From Prauserella aidingensis (GTDB lineage: Bacteria > Actinomycetota > Actinomycetes > Mycobacteriales > Pseudonocardiaceae): DNA of 64,000 bases. A program made the position numbers and the translations under genes. Where the stretch lies: positions 80,926 to 144,925 of the forward strand of contig NZ_JAMTCN010000011.1 of assembly GCF_024171865.1 (NCBI RefSeq). Direction: 5' to 3'. Shown piece by piece: positions 39,113 through 50,737 of the stretch. How positions within the stretch are numbered: the stretch's first letter is position 1; the number at the start of each line of letters is the position of its first letter. The notes under the pieces are model-generated. The model did not search any database, had not been told where the DNA came from, and was given only the letters and a program-made list of their open reading frames with translations.

Positions 39113-40450
39113 TCAGGTGCCCGTGCCTCCCGCGGAGCCTCCCGCGCCGCCCGCGGACTCCGGACCCGTCTGCGCCGAGGCGTCCGCAGCGGTCCCGGCG
39201 TCGGCCTTCGACGGTGCCTCCGAGTCGTCGGCGCCGTCGGTGTCGTCCTCGCGGCCCGGTGTGCGCAGGTTCCACTTGGTGATCACCCAGCGGAACACGA
39301 CGTAGTAGATCGCCGCGTACACCAGGCCGATCGGGATCAGCAGCCACGCCTTGTTCGCCGCCGGGGCGGTCATGTTGAGCAGGAAGTCGATCCCGCCCGC
39401 GGAGAACCCGAAGCCCAGATGGATGTCGAGGGCGTTCGCGAGCATCATCGACGTGCCGGTCAGCACCGCGTGGATCAGGTACAGCGGCCACGCCACGAAC
39501 ATGAACGCGAACTCGATCGGCTCGGTGATGCCGGTGAGGAACGCGGTCAGGGCCGAGGAGAGCATCACGCCGCCGACGAGCTTCTTCTGGCTCGGCTTGG
39601 CCGTCTGCCAGATCGCCAGCGCCGCCGCGGGCAGGGCGAACATGAAGATCGGGAAGAAGCCGGTCATGAAGGCGCCGGCGTTCGGATCGCCCGCGAAGAA
39701 GTTGTTGATGTCGCCGCCGTCGAAGACGAACCACAGCGGCACGTTGAGCAGCTGGTGCAGGCCGACCGGGATCAGCAGCCGGTTCAGCATGCCGTAGAGG
39801 CCGCCGCCGATGACGGCGTCGCTCGTCGCGGCCTCGCCCGCCGCCTGGATGCCCGCGTCGATGACCGGGAACGCCAGGCCGAACACCACGCCGAGCAGCA
39901 GCAGCGCGACCGAGTTGACGATGGGCACGAACCGGCGGCCGCCGAAGAACGCCAGGTACTGCGGCAGTTTCACCCGGTAGAAGCGTTGCCACAGCACCGC
40001 GGTCACCAGGCCGACGACGATGCCGGAGAGCACGCTGTAGGGCCACTTGATCGGTTGGAGGAGCCATTCGGTGTGCTCGACCATGCCGTCGGGTGTCTGC
40101 TCGTAGTACCCCTCGATCTCCTCGATCGGGGCGAACACCTGCACGACCTTGCTGAACACCACGAAGCCGACGACGGCGGCCACACCGGTGGAGCCGTCGC
40201 CCTTGCGTGCGAAGCCGACGGCGATACCGACCGCGAACAGCAGCGGCAGCCAGTCGAACAGTCCGCCACCGGCGGCGACGAAGACGTCGGCGATGCCGGA
40301 CGTGGCGTCCCAGCGGCCGAGCATGTCGGCTTGGCCGAGACGGTTCAGCAGCGCGGCCGCGGGCAGCGTGGCGATGGGCAGCATGAGACTGCGCCCGAAC
40401 CGCTGCAGGCCGGCCAGGCCTCTGCGGTTGCCCTGCGCTCGATCGCTCAT
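39113..40450 (-). CDS. PTS EIIC permease, N-acetylglucosamine/glucose type
   Basis: The 445-residue product is the membrane EIIC of a PTS, the sugar channel and binding site. It has about ten hydrophobic segments and the GlcNAc/glucose family marks: LPIATLPAAALLNRLG, VPLWFVFDGGDINNFFAGDP, FFPIFMFALPAAALAIW, and LTGITEPIEFAFMFVAWPLY, followed by a disordered acidic tail (about 395-445). EIIB and EIIA are encoded as separate small genes on the opposite strand, divergently. The dre-type operator between the two units favours N-acetylglucosamine as substrate (NagE/PtsC2 type). Confidence 0.92.
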   Translation of the reverse strand: MSDRAQGNRRGLAGLQRFGRSLMLPIATLPAAALLNRLGQADMLGRWDATSGIADVFVAAGGGLFDWLPLLFAVGIAVGFARKGDGSTGVAAVVGFVVFSKVVQVFAPIEEIEGYYEQTPDGMVEHTEWLLQPIKWPYSVLSGIVVGLVTAVLWQRFYRVKLPQYLAFFGGRRFVPIVNSVALLLLGVVFGLAFPVIDAGIQAAGEAATSDAVIGGGLYGMLNRLLIPVGLHQLLNVPLWFVFDGGDINNFFAGDPNAGAFMTGFFPIFMFALPAAALAIWQTAKPSQKKLVGGVMLSSALTAFLTGITEPIEFAFMFVAWPLYLIHAVLTGTSMMLANALDIHLGFGFSAGGIDFLLNMTAPAANKAWLLIPIGLVYAAIYYVVFRWVITKWNLRTPGREDDTDGADDSEAPSKADAGTAADASAQTGPESAGGAGGSAGGTGT

Positions 40451-40612
40451 GAGCGTCCTTCCGGTGGATACGTGTTCGGCGGGTTCGTGTTGTCGGGCGT
40501 GCGCTGGTCGCGGATGCGACCGCGGGAGGTGCGACCGGCAAGACTAGCGGGAATCGGGCACTCACCGCGGCGATTCGCGAACGCCGCGCCGAATCCGGTC
40601 ACGGTGATAGAT

Positions 40613-40628
40613 TCCGGTCTAGACCACT
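40613..40628. promoter_or_regulatory. DasR-responsive element (dre)-like operator
   Basis: The site TCCGGTCTAGACCACT matches the dre consensus AGTGGTCTAGACCACT at 13 of 16 positions, including the whole 10-bp palindromic core GGTCTAGACC. DasR is the GntR-family GlcNAc-6-phosphate sensor that represses GlcNAc uptake and catabolism genes in actinomycetes. The site lies between the divergent EIIC and EIIB-EIIA genes, and could control both. Confidence 0.8.
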
Positions 40629-40753
40629 CGGTCGAGGAGCGAGAATGCTCCGTCGCCCGACCGGGTGTCAACCCGCTACTGTTCGTTCCGAGACGGCGCC
40701 GGCCGCGGCGGGGCCGCAAGGCACCCGGCGCGGCGACACAGCGGCATCGGCAA

Positions 40754-40791
40754 AACGACGGAACGACGGAACGACGGAACCGGAACGACGG
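40754..40791 (+). repeat. 8-bp tandem repeat AACGACGG
   Basis: Three contiguous copies (40754-40777), then a 6-bp gap and a fourth copy (40784-40791), in the untranslated leader of EIIB. Confidence 0.8.
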
Positions 40792-40820
40792 AACACGGCA
40801 GGACGGAACAGGAGGCCGCG

Positions 40821-41057
40821 ATGGCGGACGAGAGGCCGGGGCAGATCCTGGCGGCCCTGGGCGGCGCGGACAACGTCGTCGAGATCGAAGGGTGCATCAC
40901 GCGGTTGCGGTGCGAACTCGAGGACGGCTCCGTCGTCGACGAGGCGGCGCTGAAGCAGGCGGGTGCGCACGGCGTCATGAAGAGCGGCGCGGTCGTGCAG
41001 GTCGTGGTCGGCCCCGAGGCCGACGCGATCGCCGAGGACATCCAGGACCTGTTGTGA
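40821..41057 (+). CDS. PTS EIIB phosphocarrier subunit, GlcNAc/glucose type
   Basis: The 78-residue product is a free-standing EIIB: ILAALGGADNVVEIEGCITRLRCEL with the phosphorylated Cys25, then HGVMKSGAVVQVVVGPEADAIAEDI. It accepts phosphate from EIIA His and passes it to the sugar taken up by EIIC. ATG 40821 has GGAGG 6 nt upstream. It overlaps EIIA (GTGA), so the two are made together. In many species EIIB and EIIC are fused. Confidence 0.93.
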   Translation: MADERPGQILAALGGADNVVEIEGCITRLRCELEDGSVVDEAALKQAGAHGVMKSGAVVQVVVGPEADAIAEDIQDLL

Positions 41058-41518
41058 CGGGCGCGGCGCGCGTCGTGTGCAGCCCGGTCGGCGGCACGGT
41101 GACGGCGCTGGCGGACGTGCCGGACCCGGTGTTCTCCCAGGCGATGGTCGGCCCGGGGATCGCGGTGGAACCGCGTGACGGCCATGCCGACGCGGTGTCG
41201 CCGATCGACGGCACGCTGACCACCGTGCACGCGCACGCGTTCGTCGTCGCCGGTGACGACGGCGCGGCCGTGCTCGTGCACCTGGGTATCGACACGGTCA
41301 AACAGCAGGGCGAGGGCTTCACGCTGCACGTCGTCAAGGGCGAGCGGGTCCGGGCGGGGCAGCCGGTGGTCGGCTGGGACCCGGCGGCGGTGCGGGCGGC
41401 GGGTTACGCGCCGATCGTGCCGGTGATCGCGCTCGACGCGCAGCAGGAGGCCCTCCGGGCCGCCGAGACCGGCACGGAGGTCGCCGTCGGCGACGAACTG
41501 CTCACCTGGAACGACTGA
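41054..41518 (+). CDS. crr: PTS EIIA phosphocarrier subunit, glucose (Crr) type
   Basis: The 154-residue product shows the EIIA(Glc) pattern, SPVGGTVTALADVPDPVFSQAM then AVSPIDGTLTTVHAHAF, and the active site AVLVHLGIDTVKQQGEGF. His61 and His76, spaced 15 apart as in E. coli (75 and 90), are the supporting and phosphorylated histidines. GTG 41054 overlaps EIIB. It probably serves the divergent EIIC and possibly others. Symbol is by similarity. Confidence 0.92.
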   Translation: MTGAARVVCSPVGGTVTALADVPDPVFSQAMVGPGIAVEPRDGHADAVSPIDGTLTTVHAHAFVVAGDDGAAVLVHLGIDTVKQQGEGFTLHVVKGERVRAGQPVVGWDPAAVRAAGYAPIVPVIALDAQQEALRAAETGTEVAVGDELLTWND

Positions 41519-41728
41519 CCACACCCTCCCGCAATGGTCGTCGTGGGCGGCGGGCGCCTGGCGTGACGAGGCTGTGCGCGGGGGTGCGAACGGACCCCTC
41601 GTGGCGGTGGATGTCGCCTGCTCGAGTGGTGTTCGCCGCCGGGACGACAGGCGTGGCACCCCTCGTGCCACGACCGCTTGGATCCGCGAGCACCGCCGCA
41701 CATCCTGCCGGGCGTGTGGTTGCAGGTG

Positions 41729-42574
41729 ATGAGCACGAGCGCCGCCGGTCTCGCCGGTGCGGCGATCTCGGTGACGGCGTGCCGGTTGTCGGCCCGCGCC
41801 GCGCGGCCCGCCGTCGTACCCGCGGGCCCGTGCGCCGCGGTGACCGCGGGTTGCTGGGCGTGGCTGGGCTGGCGCTGGTCCACGGGCGGATTGCCGGGTT
41901 GGTGGCTGCCCGTGCCCCTGGCGGTCTTCGCCGTGGCGGCGCCGCTGGCGGCGGCCGACGTGCGGTACCGCAGGTTGCCGGACCTCCTCACCGCCGCTGT
42001 CGCGGTCCTCGTCGGCGTCGCCGTCGTGGCGAGCGCCGTCTCGGTAGGCATGGACGCGGTGGACACGGCGGCGGTGGACGCAGTGGCTGTGGACACGGCG
42101 GCGGTGGACACGGTGGCGGTGGACCCGACGACCGCTGACGCGGTGGCGCCGGGCGCGCCCGGCGCGGCGGAACCGGGTACGGGTGCCGCTTCGGGGCTGG
42201 TCGTACGCGGCGTCGCCGGTGCGGTCGTCTTCGCGGGCGTGCACGCGGTGGTCCACAGGGCCTCGCCGCGGTCGCTGGGTGCGGGCGACGTCAAACTGGC
42301 CGTCGGACTCGGCGGCGCGACGGCGGCCGTGGGGTGGCCCGCGCTCGTGGTCTCCGCGGGCGTGGCCTCGCTGGTGACCCTCGTGGGCGCCGGCATCGTA
42401 CGGTGGGCGACGCGCGGTCCTCCCGGACGCGGCGTGCCGCACGGGCCGGGGATGCTGCTCGGAGCCTGCCTGGTCGTGGCCTTTCCGGGCGCCGGACTCG
42501 ACGCCGTGGCGGAGGAGGCGGCCCTCGCGGTGGCGGTCCCCGGCATGGGCGGGGTCACGCCTGGTCCCGGGTAG
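41729..42574 (+). CDS. Prepilin peptidase (A24 family, type IV leader peptidase)
   Basis: These membrane aspartyl proteases cleave leader peptides of type IV pilins or Flp/Tad pilins. The 281-residue product has several hydrophobic segments, [16 protein letters not shown] (first catalytic Asp) and [14 protein letters not shown] (second catalytic Asp, GxGD). It lacks the N-terminal methylase zinc domain, as in short actinobacterial versions. A Val/Asp/Ala-rich repeat insert occupies about 110-140. The start is uncertain: ATG 41729, GTG 41714 and TTG 41678 are in frame and no Shine-Dalgarno decides. No pilus gene is seen nearby; its position before aroC is conserved in related genomes. Confidence 0.85.
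   Translation: MSTSAAGLAGAAISVTACRLSARAARPAVVPAGPCAAVTAGCWAWLGWRWSTGGLPGWWLPVPLAVFAVAAPLAAADVRYRRLPDLLTAAVAVLVGVAVVASAVSVGMDAVDTAAVDAVAVDTAAVDTVAVDPTTADAVAPGAPGAAEPGTGAASGLVVRGVAGAVVFAGVHAVVHRASPRSLGAGDVKLAVGLGGATAAVGWPALVVSAGVASLVTLVGAGIVRWATRGPPGRGVPHGPGMLLGACLVVAFPGAGLDAVAEEAALAVAVPGMGGVTPGPG
42059..42118 (+). repeat. 30-bp tandem repeat, two copies
   Basis: Two 30-bp units starting GTGGACACGGCGGCGGTGGAC at 42059-42088 and 42089-42118, differing at four positions, encode [10 protein letters not shown] / [10 protein letters not shown] in the prepilin peptidase, in the loop between its two catalytic motifs. Confidence 0.85.
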
Positions 42575-42612
42575 CTGCGGTCACGTCGCTGCGGCGTGAC
42601 AGGATCGGCGGT

Positions 42613-43814
42613 GTGTTGCGCTGGATAACCGCAGGTGAGTCCCACGGCCCGGGCCTGTCCGCGATCCTCGAGGGCATGGTCGCGGGCGTCGAGATCACGA
42701 CGTCCGACATCGGCGAGCAGCTCGCCCGCAGGAGGCTCGGTTTCGGCCGGAGTCCGCGGATGGGTTTCGAGACCGACCAGGTCGAGTTCGTCGGCGGAGT
42801 CCGCCACGGCACGACCCAGGGTGGTCCGATCGCCGTGCAGATCGACAACTCCGAGTGGCCCAAGTGGGAGAAGGTCATGTCGGCCGACCCGGTCGACCCG
42901 GCGGAGCTGGACGGGCTCGCCCGGAACGAGGCCCTGACCCGGCCGCGGCCCGGCCACGCGGATCTGCCGGGCATGCAGAAGTACGGCTTCCCGGAGGCGC
43001 GGCCGGTGCTCGAACGCGCCAGCGCCCGTGAGACGGCTTCCCGCACCGCGCTCGGCACCGTCGCGCGGGCCTTCCTGCGGCAGCTGCTCGGCGCCGAGGT
43101 GGTCAGCCACGTCGTGTCGATCGGCGGGGCGGAGGCGCCCGAGGGGCCGCTGCCGCAGCCCGGCGACCTCGCCGCGATCGACGAGAGCCCCGTGCGGGCG
43201 TTCGGCGAGGCCGCGACCGACGCGATGGTCGCCGAGGTCGATGCGGTGCGGAAGGCGGGTGACACCGTCGGCGGCGTCATCGAGGTCATCGTCCACGGAC
43301 TGCCGCCGGGACTCGGCTCGCACGTCCACTGGGACCGCAGGCTCGACGCGAAGCTCGCGGGCGCGCTCATGGGCGTGCAGGCGATGAAGGGCGTCGAGGT
43401 GGGCGACGGCTTCACCACCGCGCACCGGTGGGGCAGCCAGGCACACGACGAGATCGACCCCGGCGACGGCCCGACCGGCGTGACCCGTCGGTCCAACCGG
43501 GCGGGCGGGCTCGAAGGCGGCATCACCAACGGCGAGCCTCTCCGGGTCCGGGTGGCCATGAAGCCGATCTCCACCGTGCCCAGGGCACTGTCCACCGTGG
43601 ACGTGGAGACCGGGGAGCCTGCCGTCGCGATCCACCAGCGCTCCGACGTGTGCGCCGTGCCGCGCGCCGGGGTGGTCCTGGAGTCGGTCGTCGCCCTCGT
43701 GGTGGCCGACGCCGCGCTGGAGAAGTTCGGGGGCGACTCACTCGCCGAGTCCCGGCGCAACGCCGACGGCTACCTCGCAGAGCTGGCCGAGCGGTGGCAG
43801 CGCGGCGGCGCGGA

Positions 43815-43818
<4 letters not shown>
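42613..43818 (+). CDS. aroC: Chorismate synthase
   Basis: AroC makes chorismate from EPSP with reduced FMN. The 401-residue product has [22 protein letters not shown] (the first His of the family), [74 protein letters not shown], and [17 protein letters not shown] 42613 aligns with family N-termini and lies close to the prior gene. The stop overlaps aroK (ATGA). Confidence 0.97.
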
Positions 43819-45956
<2,138 letters not shown>

Positions 45957-46088
45957 GATGACGGCCACGTCCCGCCACTACCGGGTGACGGTGGCCGTAC
46001 ACTGAGCGTCCGCGCGGCCCCGGCACAGGACGCGCCCGCTGCCGGGCGACGCGGGGCGTTCGGGGGAGACGTACGGGGAGGGACGGAG

Positions 46089-47639
46089 TTGGTCGGCGCG
46101 ATGGAGCGGCCTCGAAGTCGGGACGGGCGCACGCGGAGCTCGCGCGTCCGGCGCACGAGGCCGGTCGCGGCCCTCGTCGTCGGCATGGCGCTCGTTGCCG
46201 CCTGCACCCCCAGCGACGCCGAGACCCGTGGCGGTGACGACGACACCCGCGCGTCGCGGTCTCCCCGGACCCCGGCGCAGCAGGAACAGGTGGCGCTGGA
46301 GGTCGACCGGAACCGCAAGAGCCGCGGCGCGGTCGCCTACGGCGGCGCGGACGCACCGTACAACTACGGCCCCACGGTGATGCGCGACGGCGACAAGACC
46401 CGCATGTGGTGGTGCAGCCAGTACGGCCGGGCCCGCCCGCCGGGCGACGACGTGCTGCACGCGCGGTCCGCCGGGCTCGACGGCCCGTTCCGCGCTCCCG
46501 GTGGCGGCATCCCCGAGGCGGTGTTGTCGGGCTCGCCCGGGTCGTTCGACGGCAAGCACACCTGCGATCCGTCGGTCGTCCGCGTGAACGGGATGTACTA
46601 CATGTACTACACCGGCGCGGCGGGCAGTCACGATCACGGCAACGCCATCGGCCTGGCGACCAGCACGGACGGCCGCAGCTGGAAGCGCACCGGCACGCCG
46701 ATCGTGCGGGCGTCGCACGACACGAAGCGGGACAACACCTACGGCGCTGGACAGCCCGCCGTGGTGCACGTCGACGGCTGGTTCTACCTCATGTTCACCG
46801 ACACCACCGGTGAGGCGGCGGGCTGGAACGGCGCGGGCCAGTTCGTGCTGCGTGCCAAGGAACCGACGTTCTCGGGCGCCGTCGAGGCGCTCGGCCGTGA
46901 CGGGTTCACCGCCGTCGACGGCACCGCGGCGACCCGGTCCCGGTCGGTCGTGGACGCCTTCAGCGCCGACCTGATGTGGATCGACGCGATGGACTCCTTC
47001 GGGATCGCGCACCAGACCGACAGCGGCACGACGATCACCTTCTGGAACCGGGACTTCTCGGCCCGGCCGTACGAACCCGTGGTGCTGCGGGTGCCGTGGA
47101 AGGAAGGCCCCGGGCTCGTCCGGAGCCCGGAGGGGCACGCCCTCGTGTCCCCCGAGGATCCGTGCGGCCGCGTCCCGATCGACGTCGTGCAGGCCACCCG
47201 CATCGGCCGGTCCGGTGCGCCGACCGGCCTGCGCCACTTCGGCGCCGACGCCCACGGGTTCGAGGGCTGTCGCACCGTGGCGGGTGCGCTCGCGGCACTC
47301 GACGGGTTCGCCGTGCCGTCCCCGGAGCGGACCATGGACGTGATCGCGGGCGGCCGCGTGCTGCGCGTGGAGCGGCGGTCGGTGGCCGAGGCACTCTCGT
47401 CACGGGTGCTCGAGCAGCGGTTGCCGATCCTCGACGAGGCGGAGGTCTCCGGGCGGCTGCCCGCGGAGGCGCCCGTGGTCGAGTCCCCCGAGGGTCGCGG
47501 CTTCCTCCTCGGCGACACGATCTGGCCGGTGACGGGTGCGTCGGCCGAGAACGCGTTCGCGGCGAACTCCTCCGAACCGGAGTCGATCAGCACCGAACAG
47601 TGGCGCACGCACACACTCGGACCCGTGCTCGGCTCCTGA
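46089..47639 (+). CDS. Lipoprotein with five-bladed beta-propeller (GH43/GH32-like) appearance
   Basis: The 516-residue product has a basic leader, a hydrophobic segment and a lipobox ALVAAC (Cys near 39 from this start), so it should be a lipoprotein. The body has repeated propeller-strand motifs: YNYGPTVMRDGDKTRMWWC, CDPSVVRVNGMYYMYYTGA, IGLATSTDGRSWKRTGTPIV, GQPAVVHVDGWFYLMFTD, as in GH43/GH32-type or beta-propeller glycan-binding proteins. Catalytic residues are not assignable, so enzymatic activity is unproven. TTG 46089 has GGGGAGGGA at good distance; ATG 46101 is a good alternative. Unusual between aroQ and the B-4DMT gene. Confidence 0.75.
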   Translation: MVGAMERPRSRDGRTRSSRVRRTRPVAALVVGMALVAACTPSDAETRGGDDDTRASRSPRTPAQQEQVALEVDRNRKSRGAVAYGGADAPYNYGPTVMRDGDKTRMWWCSQYGRARPPGDDVLHARSAGLDGPFRAPGGGIPEAVLSGSPGSFDGKHTCDPSVVRVNGMYYMYYTGAAGSHDHGNAIGLATSTDGRSWKRTGTPIVRASHDTKRDNTYGAGQPAVVHVDGWFYLMFTDTTGEAAGWNGAGQFVLRAKEPTFSGAVEALGRDGFTAVDGTAATRSRSVVDAFSADLMWIDAMDSFGIAHQTDSGTTITFWNRDFSARPYEPVVLRVPWKEGPGLVRSPEGHALVSPEDPCGRVPIDVVQATRIGRSGAPTGLRHFGADAHGFEGCRTVAGALAALDGFAVPSPERTMDVIAGGRVLRVERRSVAEALSSRVLEQRLPILDEAEVSGRLPAEAPVVESPEGRGFLLGDTIWPVTGASAENAFAANSSEPESISTEQWRTHTLGPVLGS

Positions 47640-47738
47640 ACGACCCTGCTCGGCCACGGAACGACGCCGGTGGCGCTCCTGCAGCGGTCCTGCTGTCGCG
47701 CTCGGGTGGGCCGAGCCGGCGCCTCGGTTGCGTGGGGT

Positions 47739-48392
47739 TCAGCGGCCGGTGTCGTCGCCGTCCGCGGCGACGCGGTCGCCGCGACGGGCCCGCAGTCGGG
47801 GAGTGGGGCGCGGACGGCGGTCCGGCCGGGGTTTGGCGAGCAGGACGGTCTCGTTGCGCTCGTCGCGGCCCGCGGGAGTCGGCGCCGCGGAGCCTGCCGC
47901 GGGACTCTCCGCCGCGCCGGGCGTGTCCGCCGCGGCTGCAGCGCCGATCGCGGCTGCGGAGCCGGTCGCGCCGTCCCCGTCGTCGCCGTCCAGGTCGGAC
48001 CCGGGCCGGGGGAGGCGGGAACCGACGACCAGCCCGAGCCCGGCGGGGACGAGCACCAGCAGCGCGGTGAACGCGGCCCCGCTCGTCAACGCGGCGCCGA
48101 GCTCGCTGACGCCGGTGCGGTCGACGAGCACGGCCTTGCCGACGACGCCGAGCACGCCCGCGGCCGGGCCGGCGACCAGGCCTGCGATGAACCAGGTGCG
48201 GCCGCCGTCGGGGCGGCGCGCCCAGCCGTCGAGCGCGCTCCACAGGGCGGCCGCGCCGACGAGCAGAGCGAGCGCGGCCGATCGGGCGAGCGTCGTCTCA
48301 CCGGGCTGGAACACGGCGATCTTGGCGAGCGCGACCGTGGCGGCGGCATGCAGCACCGCCATGCCGAGCGCGCGGAGGACCCAGTGCGGCAT
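47739..48392 (-). CDS. B-4DMT-family membrane protein
   Basis: The 217-residue product has four hydrophobic segments within the first ~125 residues and a disordered Ala/Asp/Arg-rich tail, matching the actinobacterial family called B-4DMT (bacterial four-helix drug/metabolite-like transporter; substrate unknown). Mycobacterial Rv2536, next to aroQ and pepQ, is the likely counterpart. It starts 59 bp from, and divergent to, the peptidase gene. Confidence 0.8.
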   Translation of the reverse strand: MPHWVLRALGMAVLHAAATVALAKIAVFQPGETTLARSAALALLVGAAALWSALDGWARRPDGGRTWFIAGLVAGPAAGVLGVVGKAVLVDRTGVSELGAALTSGAAFTALLVLVPAGLGLVVGSRLPRPGSDLDGDDGDGATGSAAAIGAAAAADTPGAAESPAAGSAAPTPAGRDERNETVLLAKPRPDRRPRPTPRLRARRGDRVAADGDDTGR

Positions 48393-48438
48393 CGGCCCAC
48401 TGTAACGGCCACCGCCGCGTCGTCACCCGATCCGGGCT

Positions 48439-48444
48439 TAAGCT
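48439..48444 (+). promoter_or_regulatory. -10 hexamer TAAGCT, probable leaderless promoter
   Basis: TAAGCT ends 7 nt before GTG 48452 in the 59-bp divergent gap. No Shine-Dalgarno precedes the GTG, which fits a leaderless mRNA for the peptidase. Confidence 0.5.
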
Positions 48445-48451
48445 GTCCGCC

Positions 48452-49573
48452 GTGTCTGACTCGTCCTCCTACACCCACGCCGACGCGCACCGGCGCCGCC
48501 GCGGCGCACTCGCCGAGCTGCTGCAGACCGCGGAGCTCGACGCCCTGCTGGTCACCGATCTGCGCAACATCCGCTACCTGACCGGGTTCACCGGGTCGAA
48601 CGCCGCGTTGCTGCTGCACGCGGGCGGAGAGGACGCCACGGTGTTCTGCACCGACGGCAGGTACACCACCCAGGCCGCCTCCGAGGTGCCGGACCTGACC
48701 ACGGTCGTCGACCGCGCGAGCGCGCGTGCGCTGGCCCGGCGCGCGGCCTGCGACCCCACGCGGTACCGCCGTATGGGGTTCGAGAGCCAGTACGTCAGCG
48801 TCGAGGAGCACGCGACCCTCGACGAGGCGGCGGGCGACGTCGAGCTGCACCGCAGTCCGGGCCTGGTGGAACGGTTGCGCATGGTCAAGGACGAACTCGA
48901 GATCGACGCGCTGCGCCGGGCGTGCGCGGCGGCCGACCAGGCGCTCGCCGGGCTGCTCGCCGACGGTGGGCTGCGGCCCGGCCGCAGCGAACGCGAGGTC
49001 GCCCGCGACCTGGAGTCGCGCATGCTCGATCACGGGTCGGAGGGGCCCGCGTTCCCGTCGATCGTCGCGGCGGGCGCGCATTCGGCGATCCCGCACCACC
49101 GGCCGGGCGGCGCCGTCCTCGCCGCCGGTGACCTCGTCAAGCTCGATTTCGGGGCCACCGTCGACGGATACCACTCGGACATGACGCGCACCGTCGTGCT
49201 GGGACGGCCCGCCGCGTGGCAGCAGGAGCTCCACGACCTGGTGCTGGAGGCGCAGCGGTCCGGGGTCGCGGCGGCCGTTCCCGGGGCGTCCACCCCGGCG
49301 GTGGACGCCGCCGCACGGGACGTCATCGCCGGGGCGGGGCGCGGCGACGAGTTCCTGCACGGCCTCGGCCACGGTGTCGGACTGGAGGTTCACGAGGCTC
49401 CGAGCTTGGCCAAGACCGGCGACGGTACACTGGCTGCCGGTATGGCGGTCACCGTCGAGCCCGGCGTGTACGTCGCCGGCCGTGGTGGAGTCCGCATCGA
49501 GGACACACTCGTCGTGCGGGAGTCAGCTCCCGAGCTCCTCACCCTCAGCACGAAGGAACTCGTGGTCGTCTAA
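48452..49573 (+). CDS. pepP: M24-family Xaa-Pro peptidase (PepP/PepQ-like)
   Basis: M24 metallopeptidases release N-terminal residues next to proline. The 373-residue product has the creatinase N-terminal domain ([20 protein letters not shown]) and the pita-bread catalytic domain with [20 protein letters not shown] (two Asp ligands), [14 protein letters not shown] (His), [18 protein letters not shown] (two Glu). All five metal ligands are present. It precedes efp, a widely conserved neighbour. Whether it acts as aminopeptidase P or prolidase is not resolvable. Confidence 0.93.
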   Translation: MSDSSSYTHADAHRRRRGALAELLQTAELDALLVTDLRNIRYLTGFTGSNAALLLHAGGEDATVFCTDGRYTTQAASEVPDLTTVVDRASARALARRAACDPTRYRRMGFESQYVSVEEHATLDEAAGDVELHRSPGLVERLRMVKDELEIDALRRACAAADQALAGLLADGGLRPGRSEREVARDLESRMLDHGSEGPAFPSIVAAGAHSAIPHHRPGGAVLAAGDLVKLDFGATVDGYHSDMTRTVVLGRPAAWQQELHDLVLEAQRSGVAAAVPGASTPAVDAAARDVIAGAGRGDEFLHGLGHGVGLEVHEAPSLAKTGDGTLAAGMAVTVEPGVYVAGRGGVRIEDTLVVRESAPELLTLSTKELVVV

Positions 49574-49611
49574 GCACGCGGCCCGACCCCGATACAGGAG
49601 AACTCACAGCA

Positions 49612-50169
49612 GTGGCCACCACCAACGACCTGAAGAACGGCATCGTCCTCAACCTGGACGGCCAGCTCTGGTCCGTCGTGAACTTCCAGCACGTCAAGCC
49701 GGGCAAGGGCGGCGCGTTCGTACGCACCACGCTCAAGAACGTGCTCTCCGGCAAGGTCGTGGACAAGACGTTCAACGCGGGCACGAAGGTCGAGACGGCG
49801 AACGTCGACCGCCGGACGATGACGTACCTGTACAACGACGGCACCGACTACGTGTTCATGGACGGCGAGACCTTCGACCAGGTCTCCGTGCCGCCGCAGA
49901 CCGTCGGTGACGCCGCGAAGTTCATGCTGGAGAACAGCGAGGTGCAGGTCGCCCAGCACGAGGGTGAGACGCTGTACGTCGAGCTGCCCGCGTCTGCCGA
50001 GCTGACCATCGAGCACACCGACCCCGGCGTGCAGGGCGACCGCTCCACCGGCGGCACCAAGCCCGCGCAGCTGGAGACCGGTGCCGAGGTCCAGGTGCCG
50101 CTCTTCGTCAACCAGGGCGAGAAGATCAAGGTCGACACCCGTGACGGCCGCTACCTCGGCCGAGTGTGA
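49612..50169 (+). CDS. efp: Translation elongation factor P
   Basis: EF-P relieves ribosome stalling at polyproline. The 185-residue product shows three beta-rich domains, with the tip loop [16 protein letters not shown] where Lys32 occupies the position modified in other bacteria. Actinobacterial EF-P typically has an unmodified lysine here, and no EpmA or similar gene is in the window. GTG 49612 follows AGGAG about 9 nt upstream. It overlaps nusB. Confidence 0.97.
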   Translation: MATTNDLKNGIVLNLDGQLWSVVNFQHVKPGKGGAFVRTTLKNVLSGKVVDKTFNAGTKVETANVDRRTMTYLYNDGTDYVFMDGETFDQVSVPPQTVGDAAKFMLENSEVQVAQHEGETLYVELPASAELTIEHTDPGVQGDRSTGGTKPAQLETGAEVQVPLFVNQGEKIKVDTRDGRYLGRV

Positions 50170-50630
50170 GTACCGCGGTGAGCCCTGAATCGGAGTCCCG
50201 GCGCGGCGGCAGGATCGGCCGTCGCGCCGCCCGGCGCCGTGCGGTCGAACTGCTCTACGAAGCGGCCCAGCGTGAACTCGACCCCGCGGCCGTGCTGAAG
50301 GAGCACGCAGGCAGCCCGGACGTCGACATCGTCGGCGACTACACGTTCACCGTGGTCGAGGGCATGTCCGCGCATCAGGAGCGGGTCGACGAACTGCTCG
50401 CCGAGCACGCGCAGGGCTGGACGCTCGAGCGCATGCCACCGGTCGACGTGGCGATCCTGCGCGTGGGCGTCTACGAGATGCTCTGGTCCGCCGACGTGCC
50501 CGACGCCGTGGCGATCGACGAGGCGGTCGGTCTGGCGAAGGAACTGTCCACGGACGACTCGCCCCGGTTCGTCAACGGTGTGCTCGGCCGCATCGGCAAC
50601 ATCGCCGACCGGCTGCGCGCCGTGCTCTGA
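50166..50630 (+). CDS. nusB: Transcription antitermination factor NusB
   Basis: NusB with S10 (NusE) binds boxA in rRNA operons to prevent early termination. The 154-residue product has [20 protein letters not shown] and [13 protein letters not shown] and [26 protein letters not shown], the hallmark C-terminal segment. GTG 50166 overlaps efp (GTGA). It is followed by a perfect 15-bp stem terminator. Confidence 0.96.
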   Translation: MSTAVSPESESRRGGRIGRRAARRRAVELLYEAAQRELDPAAVLKEHAGSPDVDIVGDYTFTVVEGMSAHQERVDELLAEHAQGWTLERMPPVDVAILRVGVYEMLWSADVPDAVAIDEAVGLAKELSTDDSPRFVNGVLGRIGNIADRLRAVL

Positions 50631-50689
50631 GGCGCACCTCCCACCGCGCAGCGGTCCACCACGCAGCGGCTGCTCCGGGCGGCAGCTGT

Positions 50690-50735
50690 CGACGACACCG
50701 CCTGGGCCGGGTGACGGCCGCAGGCGGTGTCGTCG
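50690..50735. terminator. Bidirectional terminator between nusB and bldD
   Basis: CGACGACACCGCCTG (50690-50704) and CAGGCGGTGTCGTCG (50721-50735) are perfect 15-bp complements around a 16-nt loop. It ends 2 bp before the bldD stop and lies between convergent genes. Confidence 0.75.
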
Positions 50736-50737
50736 CC

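Larger units (their letters stand above)
40451..40820. other. Divergent PTS promoter region (370 bp)
   Basis: No coding sequence seen. It holds the dre-like site at 40613-40628 midway between the EIIC gene (minus) and EIIB (plus), and an 8-bp repeat at 40754-40791 just before the EIIB Shine-Dalgarno GGAGG. No further reliable hexamers were identified. Confidence 0.7.

Noticed and set aside
40821..41518. Split or frameshifted EIIBA fusion
   Set aside because: Each product is full length with its own start and a GTGA overlap; separate EIIB and EIIA genes are a normal arrangement, not a frameshift.
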